From: Calliphora vicina
Taxonomy: Eukaryota > Arthropoda > Insecta > Diptera > Calliphoridae
NCBI RefSeq assembly: GCF_958450345.1
Contig: NC_088783.1
Coordinates: 25,423,701-25,487,700, forward strand
Direction of reading: 5' to 3'
Length of the DNA stretch: 64,000 nucleotides
Shown: positions 10,440 through 20,319 of the stretch, piece by piece
How the letters are laid out: each line of letters begins with the position of its first letter
Numbering within the stretch: position 1 is the first letter of the stretch
The notes under the pieces: generated by a model
Told to the model about the DNA's origin: nothing
The model's input: only the letters and a program-made list of their open reading frames with translations
Databases searched by the model: none
Translations under genes and position numbers: made by a program

Positions 10440-12500
10440 AAATAGCTTTGATATATAAGATAATACGCTGATGGATCTTTATGATGCAGAAGGTAAATAG
10501 TAGTCGTTCAAAAAAATATATTTATAAGTAATTTAAAATTATTACCAAGTTATCGCTGGCTGCCTTAACAAATGTATATTACATTTTTTTCAATATGAAA
10601 TCACTGTCCCACTGATACTCAAATAAAGTGAAATAATTGTTATTTGGTTGCTCTCTTATCAGTACATTTACATCACATACTGAGAAAAGCAGACAAAAAA
10701 AACCCCAGCAACAATAACAACAACAAAATAAGTGCATACGCTTGTTGATTATTAACAAAGTTATCACAACTTGTCATACAAAAAAAGACACACCTTAAAG
10801 ATATACTTTTGTACGGGCATAAACAGAACGAATATTCGTACAAATAATGTTTAAACATTAAAAAAATATTATTAATAATACTAAACATGACATATGAAGG
10901 TCTACAAAAAATATAGGAAACCCTAGAAAAAGTTATAAATTGTTACTAAAAATACAGAAAATCTATAGAATTAACCAAAGAAAATAAAAAGTCAACTCAA
11001 TCAAGATTAAGGTGCAAAAATTCAACTGATCTACATTATAATAAAAACAAAATGAATGCAACATTGACAAATGATGGATGTAAATGCGTTGGTGTTGCCT
11101 TGCCAGCCCAGTCTTGTGTGGCGGCTGGCTGGTTGGCTCACAGTGGTAGAGGCTGTAGTTAGTTGGTGGAAATAGTGTGATGCTTTTGAGAAAGACAAAA
11201 ATTAACAAAAATCGATTATAAATTTGAGATTAAGCCAAACCCTGCAATAATTGTATGGCGGCTGTAGTTATTATGTATGTATGTGTGTAGAGAGCCTTTG
11301 GAACAGAAAAAGTGATTGGTAACGGCATAAAGACCGCCACATGAACTTATTCCCAAAATACAAAGGTCAAATAACGGTTTTTACAGAGATCCAGCTGAAA
11401 GGAATGAAATAAGTTTTTATGTATGGAGATACTCGTACAAAAACACCTACGCTTTTGATTGTTTGGTTTGTTTTTTGTGGCAAAATTACATTAAAATGTT
11501 GAAATGTTGTTGCTGTTGAAAACAAAACAAACAAAACTAGGAGTACTCTTGCAACGCAAACATTTCTTACTTGTACTTATTGTCTTTCTAAATGTATGTC
11601 TGTCTTTCTGTCAGTCCGTCTGGCCTTCTTTCGTTATACATATTTTCAGCAGTTTGTTTGTTTGTTTTTGTTTTCATTTTATTGTTTGTTAAAAGTAGTA
11701 ACATTACAATGTCTTAATTAGATTGCCTTGTACATATGTATGTGTATGTCTGTTTATCTGTTCCATTCGTTTGTTACTTTCAGTCCGTCCGTTTGTCTTT
11801 TTTTTAAATGTCTGTATCTGTGCAATTGTTTATAGCTATTTTGGTCATACTTGAGTATGAGGCTCTTTTGTGTGCTAAAATAGGTATGGAAGTAACTCCA
11901 ATTTTCATTTCTTTTCTATAAAGATATCAAAAGTTTCACATAGCGGTTCCCTCTGTTTATTTTTCTTTTTTTTTTTTGCTTTCTTCCTTTCAAATGTACA
12001 GAAAAAATGCTTTGAAAAATAAAAAAAACTAACACAAAGATCACAAACAAAACATTCGTTGTCCGCCTTTGGTCAAAGAGTTTGGAAAGAAAACCAAAAC
12101 GTCAGTACTTAATCTTTTACTGGATGATTGTCCACCACAATTGGATGTGTACATAAACAATCATGATCGTAAATAAACATGCATGGCGCATGCTTTCTAA
12201 CGATCATACATACATATGTATGTACGAAGTACCAGCCAACGGAAGAACAATACAAACGCATACGAAAATGTTTCAAACAATTGTCTACTTTTTACTGTTT
12301 GTTCACTTCTTCGATTCTAATATGAAATTGAAGTTACGTTTGTTTTTTTTTAGAAGGTGGTGAAATTGCAAATGATCTGAAAAGTATTAGTACGATCGGA
12401 AGGGAGAAAAAAAAACGAATTACAACATGAACGAACGAATTAATACATATTATAACGAAGCTCCGATTGAAGCTAAGATATTTCTCTGTCGCCCCAGGTC
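10440..12500. other. No gene recognised; AT-rich non-coding DNA
   Basis: Includes a slightly GC-richer patch at 11090-11170 and T-rich stretches. None of the short open frames has recognisable domain motifs. Confidence 0.5.
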
Positions 12501-12514
12501 TTTAAATTGCACTT

Positions 12515-13150
12515 TTTCATTTCCCGGGAAATCGCGATTAATTTTGAAATTTCCCGCGATCTCGGGAATTCCCGCTGAGTACTAATTATTAAATTTTAAG
12601 AATGTAGACTTTGGATACAAATAGAAAAATTAAAAAAAAATTTCACCATTTATAATTTGTAACGGAATTGCTAAAATTTCCATTAGATTTGGTTCTATCT
12701 TCGTTAGATTCCAATTAATTCTGTTAATTTGCAAAATATACTTTATTTTTTTAATTTTGAATTGGCAATGTTTTATTTATTAAATCAACAATTAAGTAAA
12801 GATGTTAATTAAAACTTGAAGAAAACCCATAATATTAAGCAAAATTCAACTTCACGGAAGGTTGTTTTATTCCAAAAATTTTCGTTTTACTCTTAGTGAA
12901 AAAATAATTCCAATTTCGATCGAAATAGAATTCATTGACAGCGCTGAATATTCACGAGTTTTAGGAATAATTTGAATACTTTACTTGTTATTAGTCTATT
13001 TCGGTTAAAGGTTTTTTGTTGCATGAATCCTCTGTATTAGTTTTGATGCTTTAAGCATCTTTTAGAGAAAATCAAGATCAAAAAACATCACATAAAACTC
13101 GCACAATTTCCCGGGATTTTTGGATTACCCGTGAAAAACCCGTAAAAATC
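12515..13150. repeat. Possible element bounded by CCCGGG-rich ends
   Basis: The left part (12518-12575) carries ATTTCCCGGGAAAT, TTTCCCGCGATC and GGGAATTCCCG. The right part (13107-13150) carries AATTTCCCGGGATTTTTGG and ACCCGTAAAAATCG. Repeated CCCGGGAAAT motifs at both ends of an AT-rich 0.6-kb segment suggest a degraded transposon with subterminal repeats. No clear terminus or target duplication was identified. Confidence 0.3.
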
Positions 13151-13189
13151 GTTGGTTTTATTCTACTTAACTTTCACAAGCTTTCCATA

Positions 13190-14185
13190 CCTATTCATCC
13201 CATCCGCTAGCTCTTATCGAATGTAATTCTCATCCGTAAAATTGTATTTGGATGTAATCTAAATCCCTTTATTTCCTTGATAGTAGGAACTACTGTGTTC
13301 CTTAAGAATCTTATAATCAGTTCTGTTGGATGTAATCCTGCAGCTAGTTCCTATCCTTCTGTTTGATTGTGAATTCAAATCCCTAAAGTTTTTGGATGTT
13401 ATCCTTTAAATTCCTATCAATTTAATCATACAGTTCTTTGCAGGATCTTATTCACACCGTATGTACACTTTCTCTTCAAATTCAGTTTGGATATTAAACC
13501 AAATGCCTTAATTTGCTGAATGTTATCCTTGAAATTCCAACCACTGTGTTACTTACGATTCTTCTAACCAGTTATAATGGATGTAATCCTGTAGCTAGCT
13601 CATATGTAATATGAATGTAATTTGGTTTCGGAAAACTTCTGTTCGGATGTTAATCCAATTCGTTAATTTTTTTGGATGTTATCCTGGAAATTCCTACCAA
13701 TGTAATCCTACAGTTCTTATCTCTTCAACTTCTGTTTGGATATTATTCCAAATTCCTTAATTTTCTGGATGTTAGCCTGGAAATTCCAACCACTGTGTTT
13801 CTTACAAATCTTCTAACCAGTTCTGTTGGATGTAATTTTGCAGCTAGTAATTTGGTTTTGGAAAACTCCTGTTTGGCTGTTATACACATCGCACGTACTC
13901 TCTCTGTCTTCAACTTCTGTTTGGTTATTAATCCAAATCCATTAATTTTCTGAATCATATCCTGGAAATTCCAACCACTGTGTTTATAGGAACTCTAACT
14001 AGTTCTTTTGCATGTAATCCTGCAGCTAACTCCTATCCAACAAATCGAATGTAAAGTGGTTTTGGAAATTCCTACCACAAGGTCCTTAAAATTCTTTCTA
14101 ACCTCCTATTTGTAGTATGTAATCTAACAGATCTTGGCTGAATGTTATCCGCATCGCATCCACTCTATCTCTCTTTAAAACAATT
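13190..14185. repeat. Degenerate tandem repeat, period about 250 bp
   Basis: The landmark CCACTGTGTT recurs at about 13291, 13541, 13790 and 13975, each followed by a CTTAC/CTTAAG..TCTTCTAACCAGTT-like block and then GGATGTAATCCTGCAGCTAG. The first two spacings are about 250 bp and later units are shortened. Sub-motifs GGATGTTATCCTGGAAATTCC also recur inside the unit. Not coding. Confidence 0.7.
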
Positions 14186-14202
14186 TCATTGCTTAATATT
14201 GT

Positions 14203-14223
14203 ACTCTCTCTCTCTCTCTCTCA
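14203..14223. repeat. (CT)n microsatellite
   Basis: An uninterrupted run of CT dinucleotides directly after the 250-bp repeat array. Confidence 0.9.
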
Positions 14224-14229
14224 GATATC

Positions 14230-15285
14230 CCTCCCGAAAACCTCCTTAGCTTCTCCCTCCTCCAAGTCCCTTGTTTTCTGAAATGATAAATATAATTCAC
14301 CCTACTGGTTGATGTAATCAAAGAATGGGATCTATTTTGAAATGCTCAATTGTAAGTCGTCCTGTAGATCAATGTTATCCACCTGTAGAACCTATATTGA
14401 CAAATATAAACAGACACTTCTGATGAATGTTATCCATCCGTAGAACCTATCTTGACAATGTGGAACTTATAAATCTGTGAAACCTATATTGGCGAAAGTT
14501 ATTCGCCCACGTTTTCAAATTCCTAAGAAATTTGGCTCCTCACAAAACGTATCTATATTTCGAAATAATAACAAATTTGTATGAAAAAAAGGATTGCAGA
14601 TCTTGTTAATGCAAGAAAATTTCAACAAAAAATAGTTTAGTGTTCAGTTTAATGTATAGAATAAAATCTTTTCTTAACTTTCATACTTCTAAATGGGAAT
14701 TGAAATCAATAAATTATTAACAAATTGTAGGGATTACTATAAAAATTGGTTCGAAACTTTGAAATGATGTTCTTAAATTTCAAATATCCCAAGTGGGAAG
14801 TTAACTGATACACTACAGGCTCCTTATTGATTCCTAAGGGCTAGATATCGCTTTCAGTTGTAACACTTTATATGAAAAAGATCAGTCACTTCAACCTGAT
14901 AATGTTCTAGGAGGGGTAAATTGACATATTCTCCTTTGAATAATGAACTAAAAATTTAATTGATTCTACCTTTTTTTTACCAGTTTTGTTTAAAATTAAT
15001 TGAAATATAGTCATATTTTGCCACAATTGGTTAGGTAAATTGATATACCCTCCTTTCAAATGATACGCCACTAGTGAGTTTAAAACAATTAACATTTTTT
15101 TAGAACCGCAAATCAAAACTTTATAAAATTGTAATGTTTTAATAATTTGTTAATATTCAAATTTCACCAACATTTTCTTGTCACTTCATTGCACACAATT
15201 TTCAATCCACTCACTTGCTTAACTAAATTTTACCAAAAATAAATTCAATTTCAACCAGTTTACATTTTACATTCAACTATTTTTT
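14230..15285. other. Non-coding flank downstream of the protease gene
   Basis: AT-rich sequence. A pair of GGTAAATTGA(C/T)ATA blocks at about 14915 and 15031 forms a weak direct repeat of about 115 bp. No gene recognised. Confidence 0.4.
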
Positions 15286-15290
15286 TTTAT

Positions 15291-15296
15291 TTTATT
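15291..15296 (-). terminator. Poly(A) signal AATAAA of the protease gene
   Basis: On the minus strand AATAAA lies about 24 bases after the TAA stop of the trypsin-like gene, followed by a run of A. This is a short but plausible 3' UTR. Confidence 0.5.
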
Positions 15297-15319
15297 ACCA
15301 TTGTCTCAATTGCAGCTAT

Positions 15320-16132
15320 TTACAGAACTTCATTGTAATGCTTAAATAAAATATTCTCAATCCAGGGTAATAATTCCGATACTCGAGCATAAACACCAGG
15401 TTTATTGGGTTGAGCACAGCTAACGCCCCAGGAAACAATACCGATAAGTTTCTTGTCGGCCACCAAAGGACCGCCGGAATCCATTTGACATGCGTCGACA
15501 CCACCATTTTTAAAGCCAGCACAAATCATGCGCTTAGTTACCAGGCCACCCATTTGACGATTGCAAGTTGTTTGTTTCACTATAGGTACATGACCCACCA
15601 TTAGATTTTCGGCTGCTCTTTGTTCGTTTAGATCTGTAAAGCCCCAGCCCAAGACAGTAGCATAGCTGCCATCCCTTATTTTCTCTCTAGGTCCGGCCAA
15701 TTTAATGGGTTGTACATGTTCGCCAAAAGTAAAGGAACCCACGATTCTCACCAAACCCACATCGTAGTCTTGCGTAACACTGGTCCATTTTTCATGAAAA
15801 TAAACGGCCTCAACATCGTAAACTTCTCCCTCATTCACCGTCCGAGATTTTTCTCCCACATGTACCTTAACTTTGGAAGCCGTTGTGTAATACAAACAAT
15901 GGGCTGCCGTCACAATTGTACGTTCGTTTATTATGGAACCACCACAAGTGTGAAAACGTCCAAAAACTGTGTCCGCCAGCAGAGATGCAACGAAGGGATA
16001 ATTCTCCAAGGCTACATGACCTCCAATAATTCTGGGCTGCACTTCATTTCTTTTCAGTTTTGCAGCTTTAGTGGTTAACACCAAACAACAACCGATAATT
16101 AGACAAACGTTCTTCAGCAACGACACGTACAT
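15320..16132 (-). CDS. Secreted trypsin-like serine protease (S1 family), Met at position 193
   Basis: Single-exon gene of 270 codons for a chymotrypsin-fold protease that would cut after Lys/Arg, probably secreted (gut or haemolymph). Residues 1-24 form a signal peptide with a hydrophobic core (CLIIGCCLVLTT). The short propeptide ends at QPR34, followed by IIGG. Catalytic residues: His78 in TAAHC, Asp124 in DYDVGLV, Ser219 in DSGGP. The specificity residue six before Ser is Asp213 (chymotrypsin Asp189), and SWG plus KPGVY supply the Gly216/Gly226 positions, so trypsin specificity is expected. Cysteines of the core disulfides (63/79, 190/204, 215 and the one in SCAQP) are present. Oddity: CQMDSGGP instead of CQGDSGGP; Met217 replaces Gly193, whose backbone NH builds the oxyanion hole. 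The start is supported by the signal peptide and by GAATCAAT before ATG. No paralogue in the window. Confidence 0.93.
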   Translation of the reverse strand: MYVSLLKNVCLIIGCCLVLTTKAAKLKRNEVQPRIIGGHVALENYPFVASLLADTVFGRFHTCGGSIINERTIVTAAHCLYYTTASKVKVHVGEKSRTVNEGEVYDVEAVYFHEKWTSVTQDYDVGLVRIVGSFTFGEHVQPIKLAGPREKIRDGSYATVLGWGFTDLNEQRAAENLMVGHVPIVKQTTCNRQMGGLVTKRMICAGFKNGGVDACQMDSGGPLVADKKLIGIVSWGVSCAQPNKPGVYARVSELLPWIENILFKHYNEVL

Positions 16133-16231
16133 ATTGATTCATAGACTGGTGAATGTCAAGCTCAAATTGTATTTCAACCTCAAACTTTGTAGAGTTTTTA
16201 GTTGCCAATAACAGACTGTTTAAAAGTGTCA

Positions 16232-16270
16232 AACTGATAAGAATTCATTGCTGTAAACAATGATTTATTA
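16232..16270 (-). promoter_or_regulatory. Putative core promoter of the protease gene with GATA site
   Basis: On the minus strand TCAGTT (16237-16232) fits the insect initiator, about 100 bases before the ATG. TAATAAAT (16270-16263) lies roughly 28-35 bases upstream of it, as a TATA-like box would. The same spot contains CTGATAAG on the plus strand, a good GATA-factor site, and an inverted copy of it lies at 16437-16445. GATA sites are common in fly midgut protease promoters. All inferred from motifs. Confidence 0.3.
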
Positions 16271-16449
16271 ACATTTAATTGTTTTTAGATGAGTCAAACA
16301 AAATTTCACCGCTTCTAAACTAAAAAAAATATTTTTTTCTTATTTTGCGTCATTTAAAAGATAAAAAGGCCAAGCATGAAGTCTTTAGTTTTTTTTTGTT
16401 TAAAGTTTCTTTTCCAAGGTTTTTTTTTGTAATTTGCTTATCAGTGGTA

Positions 16450-17590
16450 GAGGAAAGTTGTGAAGTTGTGTGTATTAAAAGGGGAGGGTTATAGATTATT
16501 TAATTTTAAGTTTGTGACACATTCGCGAAATATCCAAAACAAAAAATTTGGGAAAAATGGAACAAACAAGATATTTTAAAGCTATAACTACATTATTGTA
16601 TTACTATCGATGGTTCCAATATTCAATTCATTTCTTAACCTAAAAACGCAATAAAAAATCAGCTTGTTCCACATTTAGAAATATTGGTGGATCCCAGCAA
16701 AAACTTACATTGCAAAGTAATGAGTTAAAATGCTCTCTCCACTACTTTTACATTGAAATTTTAAGTCATTATTTTAAAACTATGAAGTCATTGGAGGCAA
16801 GTACCTACCATGCTCGCTTAGTAATATGAACCTCAAAATTACCGTAGAATATTTTAATCCTTAAATGTCCTTTTGCAAGGCCTTTTTTGGATTTTCTCGA
16901 GAAAAAGGGTCAAATTAACCCCTAAAGATAGGAGCTAGAGGGTTATAATCTTCCACAAAAATTATCCCCATAAAATTCCACAATATAACTCTGACAATAA
17001 GAATTCTCTCAGACATTAACTTACAACATTTTTCCCATTTCGTGTAATGCTCCCTTCGATCAAAAACTAAAACAAAAAAAAAAACTCAGATCAGCTGGAC
17101 TATTAGTTTAATCTATGAAAATGATCTACTCAACATGCGCTTCCAAAATGATAGGGTCGGTATACTGTTCCAAAACTGCTGTTGGACAGTGTAATTTCTT
17201 TAACTAAAATATAGTATATACCAATCTATTTCTAGTTTGGACCTAAATGATTTTTTTTTTACAATAGCCAATAACTTTTAACAAATTGAGACATAACTCT
17301 TTATACACTTATCCCTTACACTCGTAAATTCCAAACAATTTTTGTACAAAGCTTCATGTCAATCAGCCATCACACGAATTGTACATCAACAAATTTTATA
17401 ACATGATTGAGGAATGACTTCAATGACGAAAGAAAAAAAAAAACTGCACACAAACACACAACAAGAAAGATATAAAAAAAAACATTTTTTATTGACACAA
17501 AACTTTATGTCACATGAAAATGTATAAATCAGCAAAATGTAAAGTATTGCAAGCGAACAAAAAAAAAATCGTAAAATTTTGAAAAAATTT
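16450..17590. other. No gene recognised; AT-rich non-coding DNA
   Basis: Contains several poly(A) and poly(T) runs. No conserved ORF or transposon ends seen. Confidence 0.5.
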
Positions 17591-17598
17591 ATACAAAA

Positions 17599-18822
17599 AC
17601 AAGTAAGAAAGTATGGTCAGTCAAACCCGAACATATAATACCCTACACTTATTAAATGAGCAAAAACATTTCTCTTTTAAAATATCAATTATTTCTATTC
17701 GTGAGTGATTTTCGGAAGTGGGCCTTATATGGGAGCTATGACTAATTATGGATCGATCGTAACAAAATTTGGTGACACGAATTTCGAATATATAAAACTT
17801 ATTTGGAGCGAAATTTGTGGAGATACATATACAAACAAGTAAGAAAGTATGGTCGGTCAAGCCCGACCATATAATACCCTACACTAAGTACAAGAGCAAA
17901 AACATTTTTTTTTAAATTTCAATAATTTATATTTTTGAGTGATTTTCGGAAGTGGGCCTTATATGGGAGCTATGACCAATTATGGACCGATCACCATGAA
18001 ATTAGGTCGTATAAATTATGTCTATATTAAAGTTAACTATATTGGATTTTGTGTGTATACCAACATTTTTAAGAGATTTATGCACGTTAGAGTGATTTTG
18101 GGAAGCGGGTCTATATGGGAGCTATGAATAATTATGGACCGATCATAGCAAAATTTGGTGACATGATTTTCGTATATGTAAACTAAATTTGGAGCGAAAT
18201 TTGTGTAGATACTTATATAAATTAAACATTTATGACCGATAAAGTCCAATTTCGGGAGGACATTTGTATGGAGGCTAGGTGAAATAATGGACCGATTTCA
18301 GCCAGTTTCAATAGGCTTAGTCCTTGAGCCGAAACTATATGTACCAAATTTTATCGAAATATCTTCAAAATTGCGGCCTGTACTTTGCGCACAAGGTTTA
18401 CATGGACAGAAAAACAGCCAGCCAGACGAACGGACGGACATCGTTTAATCAACTCAGAAAGTGATTATAAGTCGATCGGTATACTTTAAGGAGAGTGTTA
18501 GACTGATATTTTTGGGCGTTACAAACATCTGCACAAACGCATTATACCCTCCCCAGTATGGTGGTGTAGGGTATAATTAAATATTTATGACCGATAAAGT
18601 CCAATTTCGGAAGGACATTTGTATGGGGGCTATGTGAAATAATGGACCGATTTTAGCCAATGGACAGATGGACGGACGGACGGACATCGTTTAATCGACT
18701 CAGAAAGTGATTTTAAGTCGATCGGTATACTAAAAGGTGGGTGTTAGACAAATATTTTTGAGCGTTACAAACATCTGCACAAACGTATTATACCCTCCCC
18801 ACTATGGTGGTGTAGGGTATAA
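17599..18822 (+). repeat. Dispersed repeat family A: a copy nested inside another copy
   Basis: The outer copy begins ACAAGTAAGAAAGTATGGTC at 17599 and stops at 17834 in GAGATACATATAC. A complete inner copy follows (17835-18576), starting again ACAAGTAAGAAAGTATGG and ending GGTGGTGTAGGGTATAA. The outer sequence then resumes at TTAAATATTTATGACCGATAAAG and ends at about 18822 with the same terminal block. The family start forms a hairpin (GGTCGGTCAAGCCCGACC). The body contains a duplicated GGGAGCTATGACTAATTATGG block and a GACGGACGGACGGACAT run, which on the other strand is a GTCY proto-microsatellite as in dipteran mini-me elements. No coding capacity. Confidence 0.8.
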
Positions 18823-18829
18823 AAAGAAC

Positions 18830-19430
18830 CAAAATACAAAAGAGCAAACTCTAATGCAGTAACAATGTTAAACATACTACAAACGAGCACAAACAATTTA
18901 GTCTATATTTTCACGCTCGCTGGCATTAAATTCTGAATCCAAGCTCTAAAAGCCAACAGAAAATGGTTTTAGCTGAAAAAAAAGAAAACATTTCACACAA
19001 AAACTAAACAACACAAAATTCTGTATGTGTTTAGTGACACACTGTGTAAAACATGACAACAATGACGTTCAATTCAAATCTAACGGGTCATATTAAAAAA
19101 AAATACAAAAAAAGAATTCGTAAGTCATGCCTAATAAAATTGTTTCTAATATTAGTGTGTATCTGTGTGTATTTGTACATTTATACCAACTCATATGGAT
19201 CAACTTTATGAGCGAGCAATTTCTTTATGTGGAAATATTTGTTGGCAATTTTTTCATCTTCTTGTTTTTTTTATGACATAAATGTGAAAATGAAAGCAAA
19301 TTGTCGACATATTTTCTAATTTTACCAACTCATATATATACACACACACATGCATATATATGTGAATGTATCTACATCAATATATTCACACATATCGCAT
19401 CGTTACATTTTTATTTCATTCTCTCTTTTT
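18830..19430. other. No gene recognised; possible intron end
   Basis: AT-rich sequence with a mixed (TA)n/(CA)n microsatellite at 19327-19365. It ends in a long pyrimidine tract and TTTGTAG that would serve as the 3' splice site for the exon candidate at 19440. Confidence 0.4.
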
Positions 19431-19439
19431 TTTTTGTAG

Positions 19440-19559
19440 ATGATAACACCAACTGTTGTTACATCAAAATTCGAGGAAAAAAAATTAGATTTTTGTATAC
19501 AGTTGAGAGCTGCCGCATATGAAAAATGTTTGCTACACTTTAAGAAATTTTTAAAATAA
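19440..19559 (+). CDS. Candidate terminal exon, unknown protein
   Basis: The sequence CTCTCTTTTTTTTTTTGTAG immediately precedes position 19440 and is a textbook 3' splice site, with a CTAAT-like branch motif further upstream. After it, one frame is open for 39 codons to a TAA: it begins MITPTVVTSKFEEKK, continues with a CIQLRAAAYEKC segment and ends in a lysine-rich amphipathic stretch. AATAAA overlaps the stop. A second frame is also open for 26 codons (DNTNCCYIK...), so the reading phase is uncertain. No family was recognised and no upstream exon identified. It may be a real last exon or a chance ORF after a pyrimidine tract. Confidence 0.3.
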   Translation: MITPTVVTSKFEEKKLDFCIQLRAAAYEKCLLHFKKFLK

Positions 19560-19884
19560 AATATTAGGGTAAATAAGTAGGGTAACTACTTGGTAATTAT
19601 TTCCAGGGAATATCCAAATTTGAGATAGTCGAACCTCTTAAGTAGCGGGGCAGAAAATGTATTCCTGTCTGCTAAGTGTATTAAATATATTTTTTGAATT
19701 ATTACAAATAAATAAAACTGATCTTAATACATAAGAATTTATTTATTTTATTTTATCAATCAACTCATTGGGTATCGCAAACTTTGTATTAAAAGTGGAG
19801 TGGATTTCCTTAAGGACGCTGGAGTTCAAAGAACTGAAACGACAGCATAGAAATGCGTTATAAAAACCTGACAAACATCATAAT

Positions 19885-20105
19885 TATACCATTTCCAATT
19901 GTATTTCAGAAGTTTCTAATTGTATTTCAGATAATTTCAATAGAATTTCAGAAAGTCGTTGTATGGTGTATTCAGCCTTCTAGAATGCGCACCAATCAAG
20001 CAGTATCAAGCTCAGTAAGCACTGATATCAGAGCCCCAGGTATAGCCCCGTTTAGGATTCTAAAATACAATTAGAAACTTCTGAAATACAATTGTAAATG
20101 GTGTA
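19885..20105. mobile_element. Inverted-repeat element, about 220 bp
   Basis: The left arm TACCATTTCCAATTGTATTT followed by CAGAAGTTTCTAATTGTATTT is matched in reverse complement by the right arm (20062-20105), with arms of about 42 bp and only a few differences. The interior of about 130 bp is less AT-rich. Probably a MITE; no target duplication identified. Confidence 0.6.
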
Positions 20106-20319
20106 GATCGAAATGCGAAAATATGGCTTAAATATCGAACCTGATTACGCGCATGCAGAATAACCAATCATTCAAGCACAATTCGAGGACGTTATCAGAG
20201 AACTTATTTCTTACAGAATACCGCGGAAACAGAAACGAATATCAGATGTTACTTGGCATCTGATACTAACAAGGCAATAAGATAAATCTTAACTTAATGC
20301 AGCCAGATAAGACTATATA

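Noticed and set aside
15410..16078. Plus-strand frames opposite the protease gene
   Set aside because: Shadows of the strongly supported minus-strand protease; no motifs of their own.
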